A stretch of DNA of 64,000 nt from the NCBI RefSeq assembly GCF_003073135.1, contig NZ_PGDQ01000003.1:393855-457854 (forward strand). The letters are read 5' to 3'. The notes beneath the pieces were generated by a model. That model made no database searches and was not told where the DNA came from. It saw only the letters and a list, made by a program, of their open reading frames with translations. The first letter of the stretch is position 1. Each line of letters opens with the position of its first letter. Positions 1-9,420 of this stretch are shown here, piece after piece. This DNA is from Euzebya rosea (GTDB lineage: Bacteria; Actinomycetota; Nitriliruptoria; Euzebyales; Euzebyaceae). The position numbers and the translations under genes are program-made.

Positions 1-842
1 TGGTAGTCCACGTCGGGGCCGCGGTACACCACGCACTCGGTGTCGTGCACGTAGCGCGACAGGGCACCCAGCGGGCCGACCAGCGATCCGACGACGCCGA
101 CGCCGCCCTCCTCGACGTAGCAGCCGGCGAAGGTGGGCACGGGCGTCTTGAGGTCGACGATGTGCAGGCCGGCGCGGCACTGGTCCTCGGCAGCCAGGCC
201 AGCGTTGCCGCCGACGATGTAGGCGAAGCCGGTCTCCTCGTTGATCGCCAGGTTGTGGGCCGCGACGTTGAGGGGATAGAAGCTGTCCATCACCCAGTCC
301 TGGGGCTCGGTGACGCCGTCGAGCCGGAACAGGTCGAAGACCTGCATCCCGTGGGGGTTGGACTCGCTGACGGCGTAGGCCTTGTTGTCGTAGACCTTGA
401 TGTCCTGCCAGACCAGCTGGGCGGCCGCGGTGTTGAGCATCGTGCCCAGGTACTCCGGCGCCGTCGGGTCGGTGACCCGGAAGAACGCCACGCCGTTGGT
501 CTTGCCGAAGAGCACGTACTCATCACCCGTCTCGGGCGACGTCCAGCCCCACACGTCGGACCCTCGGACCGAGCTGTACAGCACCGGGGCGTAGGTCGGC
601 AGCCCCGCGAACTCGCTGATCGGGGTGAACGACAGCAGGTCGATGCCGTCACAGGGGAACGGGCCGGCCATGCCGTCCACGCACGGCGTCGCGCCCAGCG
701 ACTCGTTCGGGACGGCCTGCGAGACCTCCGGGATCTTGTGGACGTGGGTTCGCATCTCGGCCAGCAGGGCCAGCGGGTCGGCTGCGGCGATGCCGAGCAA
801 CGCCACGATTGCGATCAGTGCGGAAGCGGTCCTGTTGCGCAT
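1..842 (-). CDS. Choice-of-anchor B family secreted protein, C-terminal half cut by the window edge
   Basis: Leftward gene starting at 842; its 3' end lies outside the window. The first ~280 residues open with an uncleaved or signal-anchor-like hydrophobic stretch after MRNRTASAL. They carry family blocks shared with the two complete paralogues at 15829 and 17360: a DVWGWT block, a YLGTM-NTAAA block, HGMQVFD, YIVGG and YVHDTEC. The family (choice-of-anchor B, with LVIVD-type beta-propeller repeats) is surface or secreted and of unknown biochemical role. The divergent neighbour begins at 965. The upstream region carries the sequence element shared by all three paralogues. Family call is secure; function is not. 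Confidence 0.85.
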   Translation of the reverse strand, partial: MRNRTASALIAIVALLGIAAADPLALLAEMRTHVHKIPEVSQAVPNESLGATPCVDGMAGPFPCDGIDLLSFTPISEFAGLPTYAPVLYSSVRGSDVWGWTSPETGDEYVLFGKTNGVAFFRVTDPTAPEYLGTMLNTAAAQLVWQDIKVYDNKAYAVSESNPHGMQVFDLFRLDGVTEPQDWVMDSFYPLNVAAHNLAINEETGFAYIVGGNAGLAAEDQCRAGLHIVDLKTPVPTFAGCYVEEGGVGVVGSLVGPLGALSRYVHDTECVVYRGPDVDY

Positions 843-869
843 GCCCCCCGGTTCGCGACGGACCCGCCG

Positions 870-894
870 AGTTCCTGCCGACGGACGGAACTTC
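870..894 (-). promoter_or_regulatory. Shared upstream element, copy A (TTCC-N11-GGAACTTC)
   Basis: Seen directly: plus-strand TTCC at 872-875 and GGAACTTC at 887-894, 11 bases apart. In the gene's direction this reads GAAGTTCC, then a spacer, then GGCAGGAA, starting about 50 bases before the start codon. The same arrangement precedes both other choice-of-anchor B genes in the window. It is a candidate operator or promoter element; the binding factor is unknown. Confidence 0.5.
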
Positions 895-964
895 CTGTGT
901 CTCCGGGGCGACGCGGCCGCCATCGGTTGGTTTCCGACCGCGGATCCGACGCATCATCGGGGTC

Positions 965-1567
965 ATGACACACCACGCCGACGGGGCCCCGACCGATCGC
1001 ACGCTGTCGGAGGAGGAACAGTGGCGTGCCGCGACGGCCAACGGGTCGCTCGAGGCGTTGCTGGGCGAGGTCGTCGAGGCCGCCAGCCGGTCCGCCGGGT
1101 CGCTGGCGCTGGAGGGCTTCAGGGTCGCGCGACGAGCCGCCCGGGCGACGCGCCAGGCCCTCGATCCGCTGCTGGCGGCCATCCGCACCGGCACCTCGCT
1201 GCGGGAGGACCTCCTGCGCATGGTGTCGCGCCTGCTCGACGACCCGCCGGTCGGGAACACGACATGGACCGAGCCGGTGCCGGCGTCCTCCGACGGGGAT
1301 CCTTCGGGGGCACCCACACCCGAGGACCTGCCGCCGGAGATGGCCGAGCTGCACGACGCGATCGTGCAGGGCGTCCGCAGGGCCGCAGCCGCAGGCCAGG
1401 TCGACACGCCCGAGGGTGCGGAGGCCATCGCCTGGGCGCTGACCAGCCTGCTGATGACCCTCGCCGTGCGATCCCGCGAGGGCGAGGACACCGCCCCGCT
1501 GATCGCCGCCGCGACCGCCGCGATGGAGGACCTGCTGGGATCAGCGGATCCCTCGGCCGCTCGGTAG
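965..1567 (+). CDS. Hypothetical helical protein, resembles a TetR C-terminal domain
   Basis: A 200-residue soluble protein that I do not recognise with certainty. Residues ~135-195 (a helix pair around [12 protein letters not shown]) resemble the ligand-binding half of TetR-type regulators. The usual N-terminal helix-turn-helix is absent; residues ~30-70 are instead an Ala/Arg-rich helix. An acidic, proline-rich linker occupies ~90-125. An upstream extension to 809 is open but has no translation signal and would overlap the promoter of the divergent gene, so ATG 965 is preferred. It ends 46 bases before isocitrate dehydrogenase. No function is proposed. Confidence 0.55.
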   Translation: MTHHADGAPTDRTLSEEEQWRAATANGSLEALLGEVVEAASRSAGSLALEGFRVARRAARATRQALDPLLAAIRTGTSLREDLLRMVSRLLDDPPVGNTTWTEPVPASSDGDPSGAPTPEDLPPEMAELHDAIVQGVRRAAAAGQVDTPEGAEAIAWALTSLLMTLAVRSREGEDTAPLIAAATAAMEDLLGSADPSAAR

Positions 1568-1613
1568 CATCCGCTCGAATCTCGCCGACCGCACACAGAG
1601 ACGAAAGAGTCCC

Positions 1614-3839
<2,226 letters not shown>

Positions 3840-3852
3840 GGGAGCGGGGTGC

Positions 3853-3880
3853 GCCGGGCGGCCCCTGACGGTCGCCCGGC
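3853..3880. terminator. Bidirectional hairpin between convergent genes
   Basis: Perfect 8-bp stem GCCGGGCG / CGCCCGGC with a 12-base loop, lying exactly between the isocitrate dehydrogenase stop (3839) and the stop of the convergent DUF1905 gene (3881). There is no U tract on either side, as is common in high-GC actinobacteria. It probably serves both transcripts. Confidence 0.55.
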
Positions 3881-4183
3881 CTACAGGTCGACGAGCCGGA
3901 CGGTGACGGTGACCACGTCGCCGTCACCGACGCCGTTGGCGGTCCGCACCGCCTTCTTCATCGGGAGGACGTAACAGCCGCGTCCCTTGTCGGGGAACAG
4001 CGACGTCAGCCAGGTCGAGCGGCCCATGCGGACCTCGACACGGACCGAGCCGAAGCCCCGCCGAGCGGCGCCGCCGGTGATCTCCCGGATGTGGTCGCTG
4101 TCCTCCTCGGGCAACGTCACGAAGTGCCATGACGCGTCGCCATCGTGTTCCCACACGGGCGTGGTGAAGGTGAAGTCGTGCAT
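3881..4183 (-). CDS. DUF1905 domain-containing protein
   Basis: A 100-residue cytoplasmic protein matching the DUF1905 pattern: an N-terminal F-x-F...VWEHDG block, WHFVTLPEE near residue 18, then a beta-rich core with VRVEVRMG, WLTSLFPDKG and YVLPMKKAVR, and a closing GDVVTVTVRL. The family is found alone or fused to YdeI-type domains and has no firmly established activity. An in-frame extension to 4246 exists, but the conserved domain begins at MHDFTF, so the start at 4183 is chosen. Convergent with isocitrate dehydrogenase across a hairpin. Confidence 0.85.
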   Translation of the reverse strand: MHDFTFTTPVWEHDGDASWHFVTLPEEDSDHIREITGGAARRGFGSVRVEVRMGRSTWLTSLFPDKGRGCYVLPMKKAVRTANGVGDGDVVTVTVRLVDL

Positions 4184-4391
4184 GTGGGAACCCAGTCTTG
4201 CCGACCGTGGTCGGGCGTCGGGGCCGGGCCGTGCAGCTGTGCTCACCGTGGTGTCAGTGGTGGACGGTCGACGGGTCGTCGCCCGCCGGGATCAGCCTCC
4301 TGGGTGCCATTGTCCGCAGCGGAGGAAGGGATCCGGTCCGTCGACGGCGAACAGTGGGAGGACCCCTGGAGATCCAGACCGGAGACCACAC

Positions 4392-5282
4392 GTGTCCCTC
4401 ACCCGTCCCGTCCGTGCCATGCTCCTGGCCCTCGGCCTGGCGTTGCTGGCCAGCCTCGCCGTGACCCCGACCGCCGCCGAGGCGCAGGTCACCTTCCCCA
4501 GGTGGGACGGGTGGGCGTGGGCAGATGCCGACACCGCGAGCATCCACCCGGGTGTGCAGACCCGGGTCGAGGGTGGCCAGTGCACCTCCAACTTCGTCTT
4601 CGTGCAGGTCGAGGCCATCGACGGGGTCGAGTACCTGACCGACGTGCTGCTCGGCTACGCCGGCCACTGTGCCGCCGAGACGGGCAACGCCGACGAGTGC
4701 ACCGACATCGCCTATCCGGTCGGCCATCCGGTGGAGGTCCAGGGGGCGACCACAACCGCCAGCGTCGCCTACAACGCGTCGTTGACGATGCGACGGATCG
4801 GCGAGACCGACACGGCCACGTGCATGAACAACGACTTCGGGTTGGTCCGCATCGCCCGAGCCGACTGGACGAACGTGAACCCCTCCGTGCCGGTGTTCGG
4901 CGGCCCCGTCGCGCTGGCACGTGGCGGCACCGCCGTCGCTGAGCCCGTCTACTCGTGGGGCAACTCCTCCCTGCGGTTCGGCATCGAGCAGACCAGCCCC
5001 AAGCGCGGGCTGTCGCTCGGGACCGACAACGAGGGCTGGAACCACAACGTCTTCACGGTCACCCCGGGCATCCCCGGTGACTCCGGGTCGGGGTACCTCG
5101 ACGCCGACGGCAACGCCCTGGCGGTCGTGTCCACCGTCGAGGCCGCCCCGTTCCCGGCGTCCAACAACGTCACCGACCTGGCGCTGTCCATGGACTACGT
5201 CATCGCCAACGAGCCAGGCCTGGCCAACCTCCGCCTGGTCCCGGGGACCGAACCCTTCGACGATGGCGCCATCCTGCGCTAG
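4392..5282 (+). CDS. Secreted trypsin-like (chymotrypsin-fold) serine protease
   Basis: A 296-residue exported protein. GTG 4392 is chosen because GGAG lies 7 bases upstream and the reading then gives a classic signal peptide: Arg-containing N-region, hydrophobic core around residues 10-24, and a cleavage site after the AEA at 29-31. The mature part has the S1 triad in order: His92 in YAGHC, Asp148 in NNDFGL and Ser231 in PGDSGSG. Four cysteines (64, 93, 103, 144) could form disulfides. Substrate is unknown. The longer open frame back to 3987 overlaps the divergent DUF1905 gene and is not used. Its stop shares a CTAG with the stop of the convergent dehydrogenase gene. Confidence 0.88.
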   Translation: MSLTRPVRAMLLALGLALLASLAVTPTAAEAQVTFPRWDGWAWADADTASIHPGVQTRVEGGQCTSNFVFVQVEAIDGVEYLTDVLLGYAGHCAAETGNADECTDIAYPVGHPVEVQGATTTASVAYNASLTMRRIGETDTATCMNNDFGLVRIARADWTNVNPSVPVFGGPVALARGGTAVAEPVYSWGNSSLRFGIEQTSPKRGLSLGTDNEGWNHNVFTVTPGIPGDSGSGYLDADGNALAVVSTVEAAPFPASNNVTDLALSMDYVIANEPGLANLRLVPGTEPFDDGAILR

Positions 5283-6250
5283 GCCTCGGCCAGCCATCCC
5301 TCGCTGAGGGCCCACAGCCGCTCGGCGGCGTCGGGGTCGCAGGCCCACGGCCGGACGTGCTGGTGGGGTGGGCTGACCGAGCCGGCCAGCTGGGCGACGT
5401 CGACGTCCTCGCAGTACAGCCCACCCAGGCCCGCCAGCTTCGGTGCCGTGGCCGCCCAGATCGTCGTCGCCGCGCCCTCCTCCGGCGTCTTGAAGCCCCG
5501 CTTGACCGCGTCGGGGATGGTGCCGTCGGCGTTCTTCCAGCCGAGCGCGACCATCTCCTCGAGGGGAAGGTGGCGCTGGAGGGGGGTGAAGATGCCGCCC
5601 GGGTGCACCGAGAACGCCCGGATGCCGCGGTCGGCGCCGCGGGCGTCGACGGCCATGGCGAACAGCGCGTTGGCCGTCTTGGCCTGCCCGTAGGCCCGCC
5701 ACTTGTCGTAGGTGGTCGTGGTGAAGTGCGGGTCGTCCCACTGGATCCCACCGATGCGATGGCCGATGGAGGACAGCGCGACCACGCGGGCGCCCTCGGC
5801 GGTGAGCAGCGCCGGTTCGAGGCCGAGGTAGAGGGCCATGTGGCCCAGGTGGTTGACGCCCAGCTGCATCTCCCAGCCGGGGCCCACCCGCCCCTCGGGG
5901 CACGCCATGATCCCCGCGTTGGCGATCAGGAGGTGCAGGGGGCGGTCGGGGGTCGTCCAGTCCTCGGTGAACCGTCGCACGCTGGCGAGGTCGGCCAGGT
6001 CCATGGCCACCACGTCGACGTCGTCACCGAACGCCTCCAGCGCGTCACGGGCGACGTCGGGTCGGCGGGCAGGGACGGTCACGTGGGCGCCGGCGCCGAC
6101 GAGGGCCCGCACGGTCTCCAGGCCGATACCGGAGTAGCCGCCCGTGACCACGGCCTCGTGGCCGGAGAGGTCGATGCCCGCGATCACCTCGGCCGCCGTG
6201 GACTTGGCGCGGAAGCCCGATCCGATCGGGTGCTGGTCCAGTGGCCCCAT
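5279..6250 (-). CDS. SDR family oxidoreductase (NAD(P)-dependent)
   Basis: A 323-residue short-chain dehydrogenase of the retinol-dehydrogenase/WWOX-like extended type. Visible motifs are the nucleotide-binding TGGYSGIG near residue 37, NAG near 112, and the catalytic Ser (ALSSIGHRIGG) followed by YGQAK near 190. The substrate cannot be read from sequence. The start is supported by GAGAGG 7 bases upstream of ATG 6250. The stop overlaps the stop of the protease gene by 4 bases (CTAG), so the two genes converge with no room for a separate terminator. Confidence 0.9.
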   Translation of the reverse strand: MGPLDQHPIGSGFRAKSTAAEVIAGIDLSGHEAVVTGGYSGIGLETVRALVGAGAHVTVPARRPDVARDALEAFGDDVDVVAMDLADLASVRRFTEDWTTPDRPLHLLIANAGIMACPEGRVGPGWEMQLGVNHLGHMALYLGLEPALLTAEGARVVALSSIGHRIGGIQWDDPHFTTTTYDKWRAYGQAKTANALFAMAVDARGADRGIRAFSVHPGGIFTPLQRHLPLEEMVALGWKNADGTIPDAVKRGFKTPEEGAATTIWAATAPKLAGLGGLYCEDVDVAQLAGSVSPPHQHVRPWACDPDAAERLWALSEGWLAEA

Positions 6251-6345
6251 GGTCTGCCTCTCGTGGTCGCCTGCGAGGGCAGGCGGATCGGGCCCCTCAC
6301 CCTACCGGTCGGGCCCATCGGGCAGGGCCGGTAGGGCGGCGAGCG

Positions 6346-6708
6346 TCATTCGGTGACGACGAGGGTGCCGGTCATCGACGGGTGGATGCTGCACACGAAC
6401 GCGTACTCGCCGGGCACGTCGACCGTGGTCGAGAACTCCCCGCCAGCATCGATCCGGCCCGAGTCGAACGTGCCGTCGGCTGCGGTCCACGTGTGGGTCG
6501 CGTCGTCGCCGTTGACCACCCGGACCGTGCTGCCGGCGGGCACGGGGCCCACGTCACCGAAGGCGAAGTCGACGATCGACAGGGTCACCTCCCCCTCCCC
6601 GGCGGCCGCCGGGTCGTCACCGCCAGCAGGGCTGGGCTCGTCGGCCCCATCGGAGGAGCCACACGCGACGACCAGCAGGAGGAGGAACACCACGAACATC
6701 CGACGCAT
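6346..6708 (-). CDS. Plastocyanin-like type 1 copper lipoprotein
   Basis: A 120-residue precursor. The signal ends in a lipobox (LVVAC, Cys16), so the protein should be lipid-anchored outside the membrane after a short Gly/Ser/Asp linker. The cupredoxin domain shows all four type 1 copper ligands: His in DATHTW, then Cys, His and Met in VCSIHPSM. It is likely a small extracytoplasmic electron carrier or copper-binding protein. ATG 6708 is preceded by GAAGGG at good spacing. A run of five 10-bp tandem repeats lies 73-122 bases upstream of the start. Redox partners are not indicated by neighbours. Confidence 0.88.
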   Translation of the reverse strand: MRRMFVVFLLLLVVACGSSDGADEPSPAGGDDPAAAGEGEVTLSIVDFAFGDVGPVPAGSTVRVVNGDDATHTWTAADGTFDSGRIDAGGEFSTTVDVPGEYAFVCSIHPSMTGTLVVTE

Positions 6709-6780
6709 GACATGCCCTTCGACTCGAACGGACGACCTGCCCCCACTACGACACGCCCGACCCCAGAACACAACCCCCAC

Positions 6781-6830
6781 ACCCGAACACACCCGAACAC
6801 ACCCGAACACACCCGAACACACCCGAACAC
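6781..6830. repeat. Five perfect tandem copies of a 10-bp unit
   Basis: ACCCGAACAC is repeated five times without a mismatch, with degenerate flanking copies on both sides. It lies in the upstream region of the copper lipoprotein gene. Such arrays can vary in copy number by slippage and may alter expression of the downstream gene. Confidence 0.95.
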
Positions 6831-6880
6831 ACCAGGGACTGTCGAGTCAGGGCTTGGCCTCCGTGGCCCGAACGGTCCGA

Positions 6881-6973
6881 GCGAAGCGGGTGACGGCTGG
6901 GCGAAGCCCACGCGGACGTCCGTGGCGAAGCCACAGGACACCTCGCGAGCGCCAGCGAGCGGTCCGCGTGGGC
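6881..6973. repeat. Compound hairpin element with three GCGAAGC motifs and a 12-bp outer inverted repeat
   Basis: GCGAAGC occurs at 6881-6887, 6901-6907 and 6925-6931; the last two sit at the tips of longer stems (GGGC-GAA-GCCC and GTGGC-GAA-GCCAC). A 12-bp perfect inverted repeat, GCCCACGCGGAC at 6906-6917 and its complement at 6962-6973, encloses the third motif and a CTCGC/GCGAG pair. The right arm overlaps the 3' end of the leftward tRNA gene, so it could act in tRNA 3' processing or termination, or be a REP-like element. Confidence 0.7.
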
Positions 6974-7041
6974 CGGGCGGGGCTCGAACCCGCAACCAAT
7001 CGATTATGAGTCGACTGCTCTGACCATTGAGCTACCGGCCC
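6969..7041 (-). tRNA. tRNA with CAU anticodon (elongator tRNA-Met most likely)
   Basis: A 73-base cloverleaf on the minus strand: acceptor stem GGGCCGG/CCGGCCC with discriminator A, a GAGC-closed D arm, an anticodon arm with loop CTCATAA, and a TTCGAGC T loop. Not initiator-like: the first acceptor pair is G-C and the anticodon stem lacks the three G-C pairs. Elongator Met is favoured, but a lysidine-modified tRNA-Ile(CAU) cannot be excluded. No CCA is encoded. Confidence 0.93.
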
Positions 7042-7200
7042 GCAAGGCGGCCGATCGTAGCCCCCCGGTCCCGCTGGACGCGACCCGATGGCCACGCCCG
7101 GGCCGGTGACCGAGCGATTACCGTGTGGGACCGACCGGGCCCATCCGTCGTATGGTGCTCGGACGCAATGCACCAGCCCCCACCCCGAAAGGTCCTTGCC

Positions 7201-7527
7201 ATGCGCTTGATCACGATGGCCATCGCCCTGGCCATGTTTGCCGTCGCGTGCGGCGGCAGCGGCACGAGCGGAGGCGATGCGGCCCGCTTCTGCGAGATCA
7301 TGGAAGAGTTCGTCACCCTCGCCAACGACGCCATCGCCGGCGCCGCAGAAGGCGAGACCGACGACATCGAGACCCTGACCGCCCGCGTGGAGGAGCTGGT
7401 CACCGAGGCCGAGGCAGCCGCCCCGGACGAGATCTCCGACATCATCAACTCCACCGACGAGGCCGACCAGGACGAGATCACGGCCTACGTCTCCGAGGAG
7501 TGCGGCGTCGAGCTGCCGTCCTTCTAG
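7201..7527 (+). CDS. Small acidic lipoprotein, unknown function
   Basis: A 108-residue precursor with a short signal and lipobox FAVAC (Cys17), followed by a Gly/Ser linker. The rest is a strongly acidic helical domain rich in Glu and Asp (residues 30-95) with two further cysteines (FCEIM and EECGV) that could form one disulfide. The start at ATG 7201 is fixed by GAAAGG 8 bases upstream and by the signal. I do not recognise a family. A strong hairpin follows the stop. Confidence 0.75.
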   Translation: MRLITMAIALAMFAVACGGSGTSGGDAARFCEIMEEFVTLANDAIAGAAEGETDDIETLTARVEELVTEAEAAAPDEISDIINSTDEADQDEITAYVSEECGVELPSF

Positions 7528-7554
7528 GACACCTCGAGCAGTCAGCCAACGTCG

Positions 7555-7583
7555 ACGGCGGTCACCCACTGGGTGGCCGCCGT
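7555..7583. terminator. Long hairpin between convergent genes
   Basis: A 14-bp stem (ACGGCGG-TCACCCA against TGGGTGG-CCGCCGT, one G-T wobble) with a minimal loop, located between the lipoprotein stop at 7527 and the stop of the convergent methyltransferase at 7612. Likely bidirectional terminator. Confidence 0.75.
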
Positions 7584-7611
7584 TCGTCGTGTGCGGACCC
7601 GGACGGCCCGT

Positions 7612-8331
7612 CTACGGGCGAGCGGCGACGAACGCGGGCCAGTGTTCGCCGAACTCGATCGCACAGCTGCCGTACCGCTCCACCGGCCGGACCGCGACGA
7701 ACCCTGCACGGGCGAGGCCGGTGCGCACGTCCTGGGCCGGGTACAGCCGCAGTTCGTGGGTCTCGTCGTGCCGTCGGTAGCTGCCGCCGCGACCGTTCCG
7801 CGTGAACAGGGTGATCCGTCGGGTGGTGCGGAACCGCTCCGACGTCGTCCGCACCGACAGGAACACGGTGCCGCCGTCCTGGACCAGCGTGGACTCCTCG
7901 TCCTCGCCGTGCCGGCCGGGACCGGGCACGTCCAGCAGCACCACCCCGCCGGGCCGCAGCGCCGCGTGGAAGGCCTCCAGTACCTCGTCCAGGTCGATGG
8001 TCAGGTCGTAGGCCAGGGCCTCTCCCAGCGCCACGATGCCGACCAGCCGGTCGGGCAGCTCGACCGACGCCATGGTCGCCTCGACCGTCGTCGCCTCCGG
8101 CACCCGGTCACGGGTCATGGCCAGCATGGCGGCTGAGGGGTCGACGGCCACCACGTCGAAGCCGGCGTCGACCAGCACGCGCGCCGCGATGCCGCCGCCG
8201 CACCCGAGGTCGGCGACCGTGCCCCTCGTCCACCCGGCGGCCCGCAGGTGGCCGACCATGGTCAACGCCCCCTCGCGGGCCAGCTCGCCGGCGTGGGCGT
8301 CGTGGAACTCGGCGAGGTCGCGGTCGTACAT
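7612..8331 (-). CDS. Class I SAM-dependent methyltransferase
   Basis: A 239-residue cytoplasmic enzyme. The SAM-binding glycine motif VADLGCGGG lies near residue 40, followed by an acidic residue at the end of strand 2 (VVAVDPS). Motif III-like LRPGGVVLLDVPG is near residue 125. The target cannot be inferred. The open frame continues upstream to 8547, but that would run through the divergent gene at 8396; ATG 8331 directly precedes the conserved YDRDLAEFHD start. No good Shine-Dalgarno is visible, so the exact start is uncertain. Confidence 0.85.
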   Translation of the reverse strand: MYDRDLAEFHDAHAGELAREGALTMVGHLRAAGWTRGTVADLGCGGGIAARVLVDAGFDVVAVDPSAAMLAMTRDRVPEATTVEATMASVELPDRLVGIVALGEALAYDLTIDLDEVLEAFHAALRPGGVVLLDVPGPGRHGEDEESTLVQDGGTVFLSVRTTSERFRTTRRITLFTRNGRGGSYRRHDETHELRLYPAQDVRTGLARAGFVAVRPVERYGSCAIEFGEHWPAFVAARP

Positions 8332-8395
8332 CTGCGGATCGTGCCCCGCGCCGGGCCGGCGCAGCAAACGGGATGGGTCGGTAGGGTCGGAGGCG

Positions 8396-8653
8396 ATGGA
8401 CACCTCCACCGCGCTGCTGACCGCCGGGTACGTGGCGGCCGTGCCGACGACCGCTGGCCTGCTGCGGATCGCCTGGCGTCGCAACCTTCCGCTGTTCCTC
8501 CTCCTCGAGGCAGGGGTGGTGGCGATCGTGGCCGGCTGGGCCATCAAGGGTCAGCGCATGCCAGCCTGGATGAACGCCGGGTTCGGCCTCGGGTTCCTGG
8601 CGACGTGGGTCGCGGTCGGTCGTGTACGCCGTCGACGGGAGGCTGCTGGCTGA
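8396..8653 (+). CDS. Small two-helix membrane protein
   Basis: An 85-residue protein with two clear membrane segments (about residues 28-46 and 55-74) separated by the polar loop IKGQRMPAW, ending in a run of arginines that favours a cytoplasmic C-terminus. GGAGG lies 3 bases before ATG 8396, close but strong. No family is recognised. Divergent from the methyltransferase and followed by a tRNA gene. Confidence 0.7.
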   Translation: MDTSTALLTAGYVAAVPTTAGLLRIAWRRNLPLFLLLEAGVVAIVAGWAIKGQRMPAWMNAGFGLGFLATWVAVGRVRRRREAAG

Positions 8654-8713
8654 TCGGACGTCATGGGTGTTTGAAGCGCACCCGGCGTCGTGTCACACTT
8701 CCCCGTCCATCAC

Positions 8714-8787
8714 GGCCCGATGGCCAAGTGGTAAGGCATGCGACTGCAACTCGCTTATCGCCGGTTCGATTCCGGCTCGGGCCTCCA
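8714..8787 (+). tRNA. tRNA-Cys (GCA anticodon)
   Basis: Cloverleaf with acceptor GGCCCGA/TCGGGCC, anticodon loop CTGCAAC giving GCA, T loop TTCGATT, and CCA encoded at 8785-8787. The short D arm (GCCAAGTGGTAAGGC) is normal for Cys. A strong hairpin starts 2 bases after the CCA. Confidence 0.96.
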
Positions 8788-8788
8788 T

Positions 8789-8816
8789 CGAAACCCCCGC
8801 CCCGGCGGGGGTTTCG
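8789..8816 (+). terminator. Intrinsic terminator after tRNA-Cys
   Basis: Perfect 13-bp palindromic stem, CGAAACCCCCGCC followed by CC and its exact complement, directly after the tRNA 3' end. No long T tract follows. The 160 bases from here to the next gene hold nothing else I can identify. Confidence 0.8.
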
Positions 8817-8977
8817 CCGTTCCGGCCCCGTCGACCCGTGTCGGGGGATCGCGACGGGCGGCCCTGAATCCGACACGCGTCACTGCCTCGCGCCGGCGCC
8901 GGAGACGGCTCAGCCATGGCGACGGCCACGACGTCGGCCCCGGCGACCGGCACGACCGGACTGCCGGGCACCAGGGG

Positions 8978-9391
8978 TCAGTCGTCGACGCGGACGGGGA
9001 CCTCGTCGATGTCGACGTAGAGGTCGCCGTGGCCGAGGGCATCGCGCACGGCACGGAGGCGCTCGAGGTCGTCGTCGTGGGCGATCACGATCCAGTCCTC
9101 ACCGACGATCCACGGGCCGCCCGGCCCGCGTGTCGTCCGCAGGGCCGCCGCCGGGTCGTCGGTCAGGCCCACGGTCAGGTCAGCCCCCCGCGGTGGTTGG
9201 CCGGGCGAACCGTCCACCGCGCAGGTCACGATCCGCGGGCCCACCTCCACCCTGTTCGTGCACGTCACCGCCCCACGGGCCTCCAGGTCGTCGAGGAGGG
9301 CGTCCGGGGACTCGGGTGACCACGGGCCCCCGCACGCCACCACGAGGCCCACACACGCGACGACGACGGCCCGTCGGGCCGTCGTCGTCAT
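8978..9391 (-). CDS. Hypothetical lipoprotein
   Basis: A 137-residue precursor with Arg-Arg in the N-region, a hydrophobic core and lipobox LVVAC (Cys20). The mature domain of about 115 residues has two cysteines (VTCTN and VTCAVD) and alternating beta-like strands ending in an acidic tail (VDIDEVPVRVDD). It could be a small DUF4333-like or PepSY-like fold, but no family can be named with confidence. It ends leftward toward the tRNA-Cys terminator. Confidence 0.7.
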   Translation of the reverse strand: MTTTARRAVVVACVGLVVACGGPWSPESPDALLDDLEARGAVTCTNRVEVGPRIVTCAVDGSPGQPPRGADLTVGLTDDPAAALRTTRGPGGPWIVGEDWIVIAHDDDLERLRAVRDALGHGDLYVDIDEVPVRVDD

Positions 9392-9420
9392 CGTTTCGCG
9401 GTGTGGCGTCGCTGGCGCGG

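Noticed and set aside
6781..6830. CRISPR or telomere-like repeat
   Set aside because: Units are only 10 bp and directly adjacent with no spacers; a simple tandem repeat.
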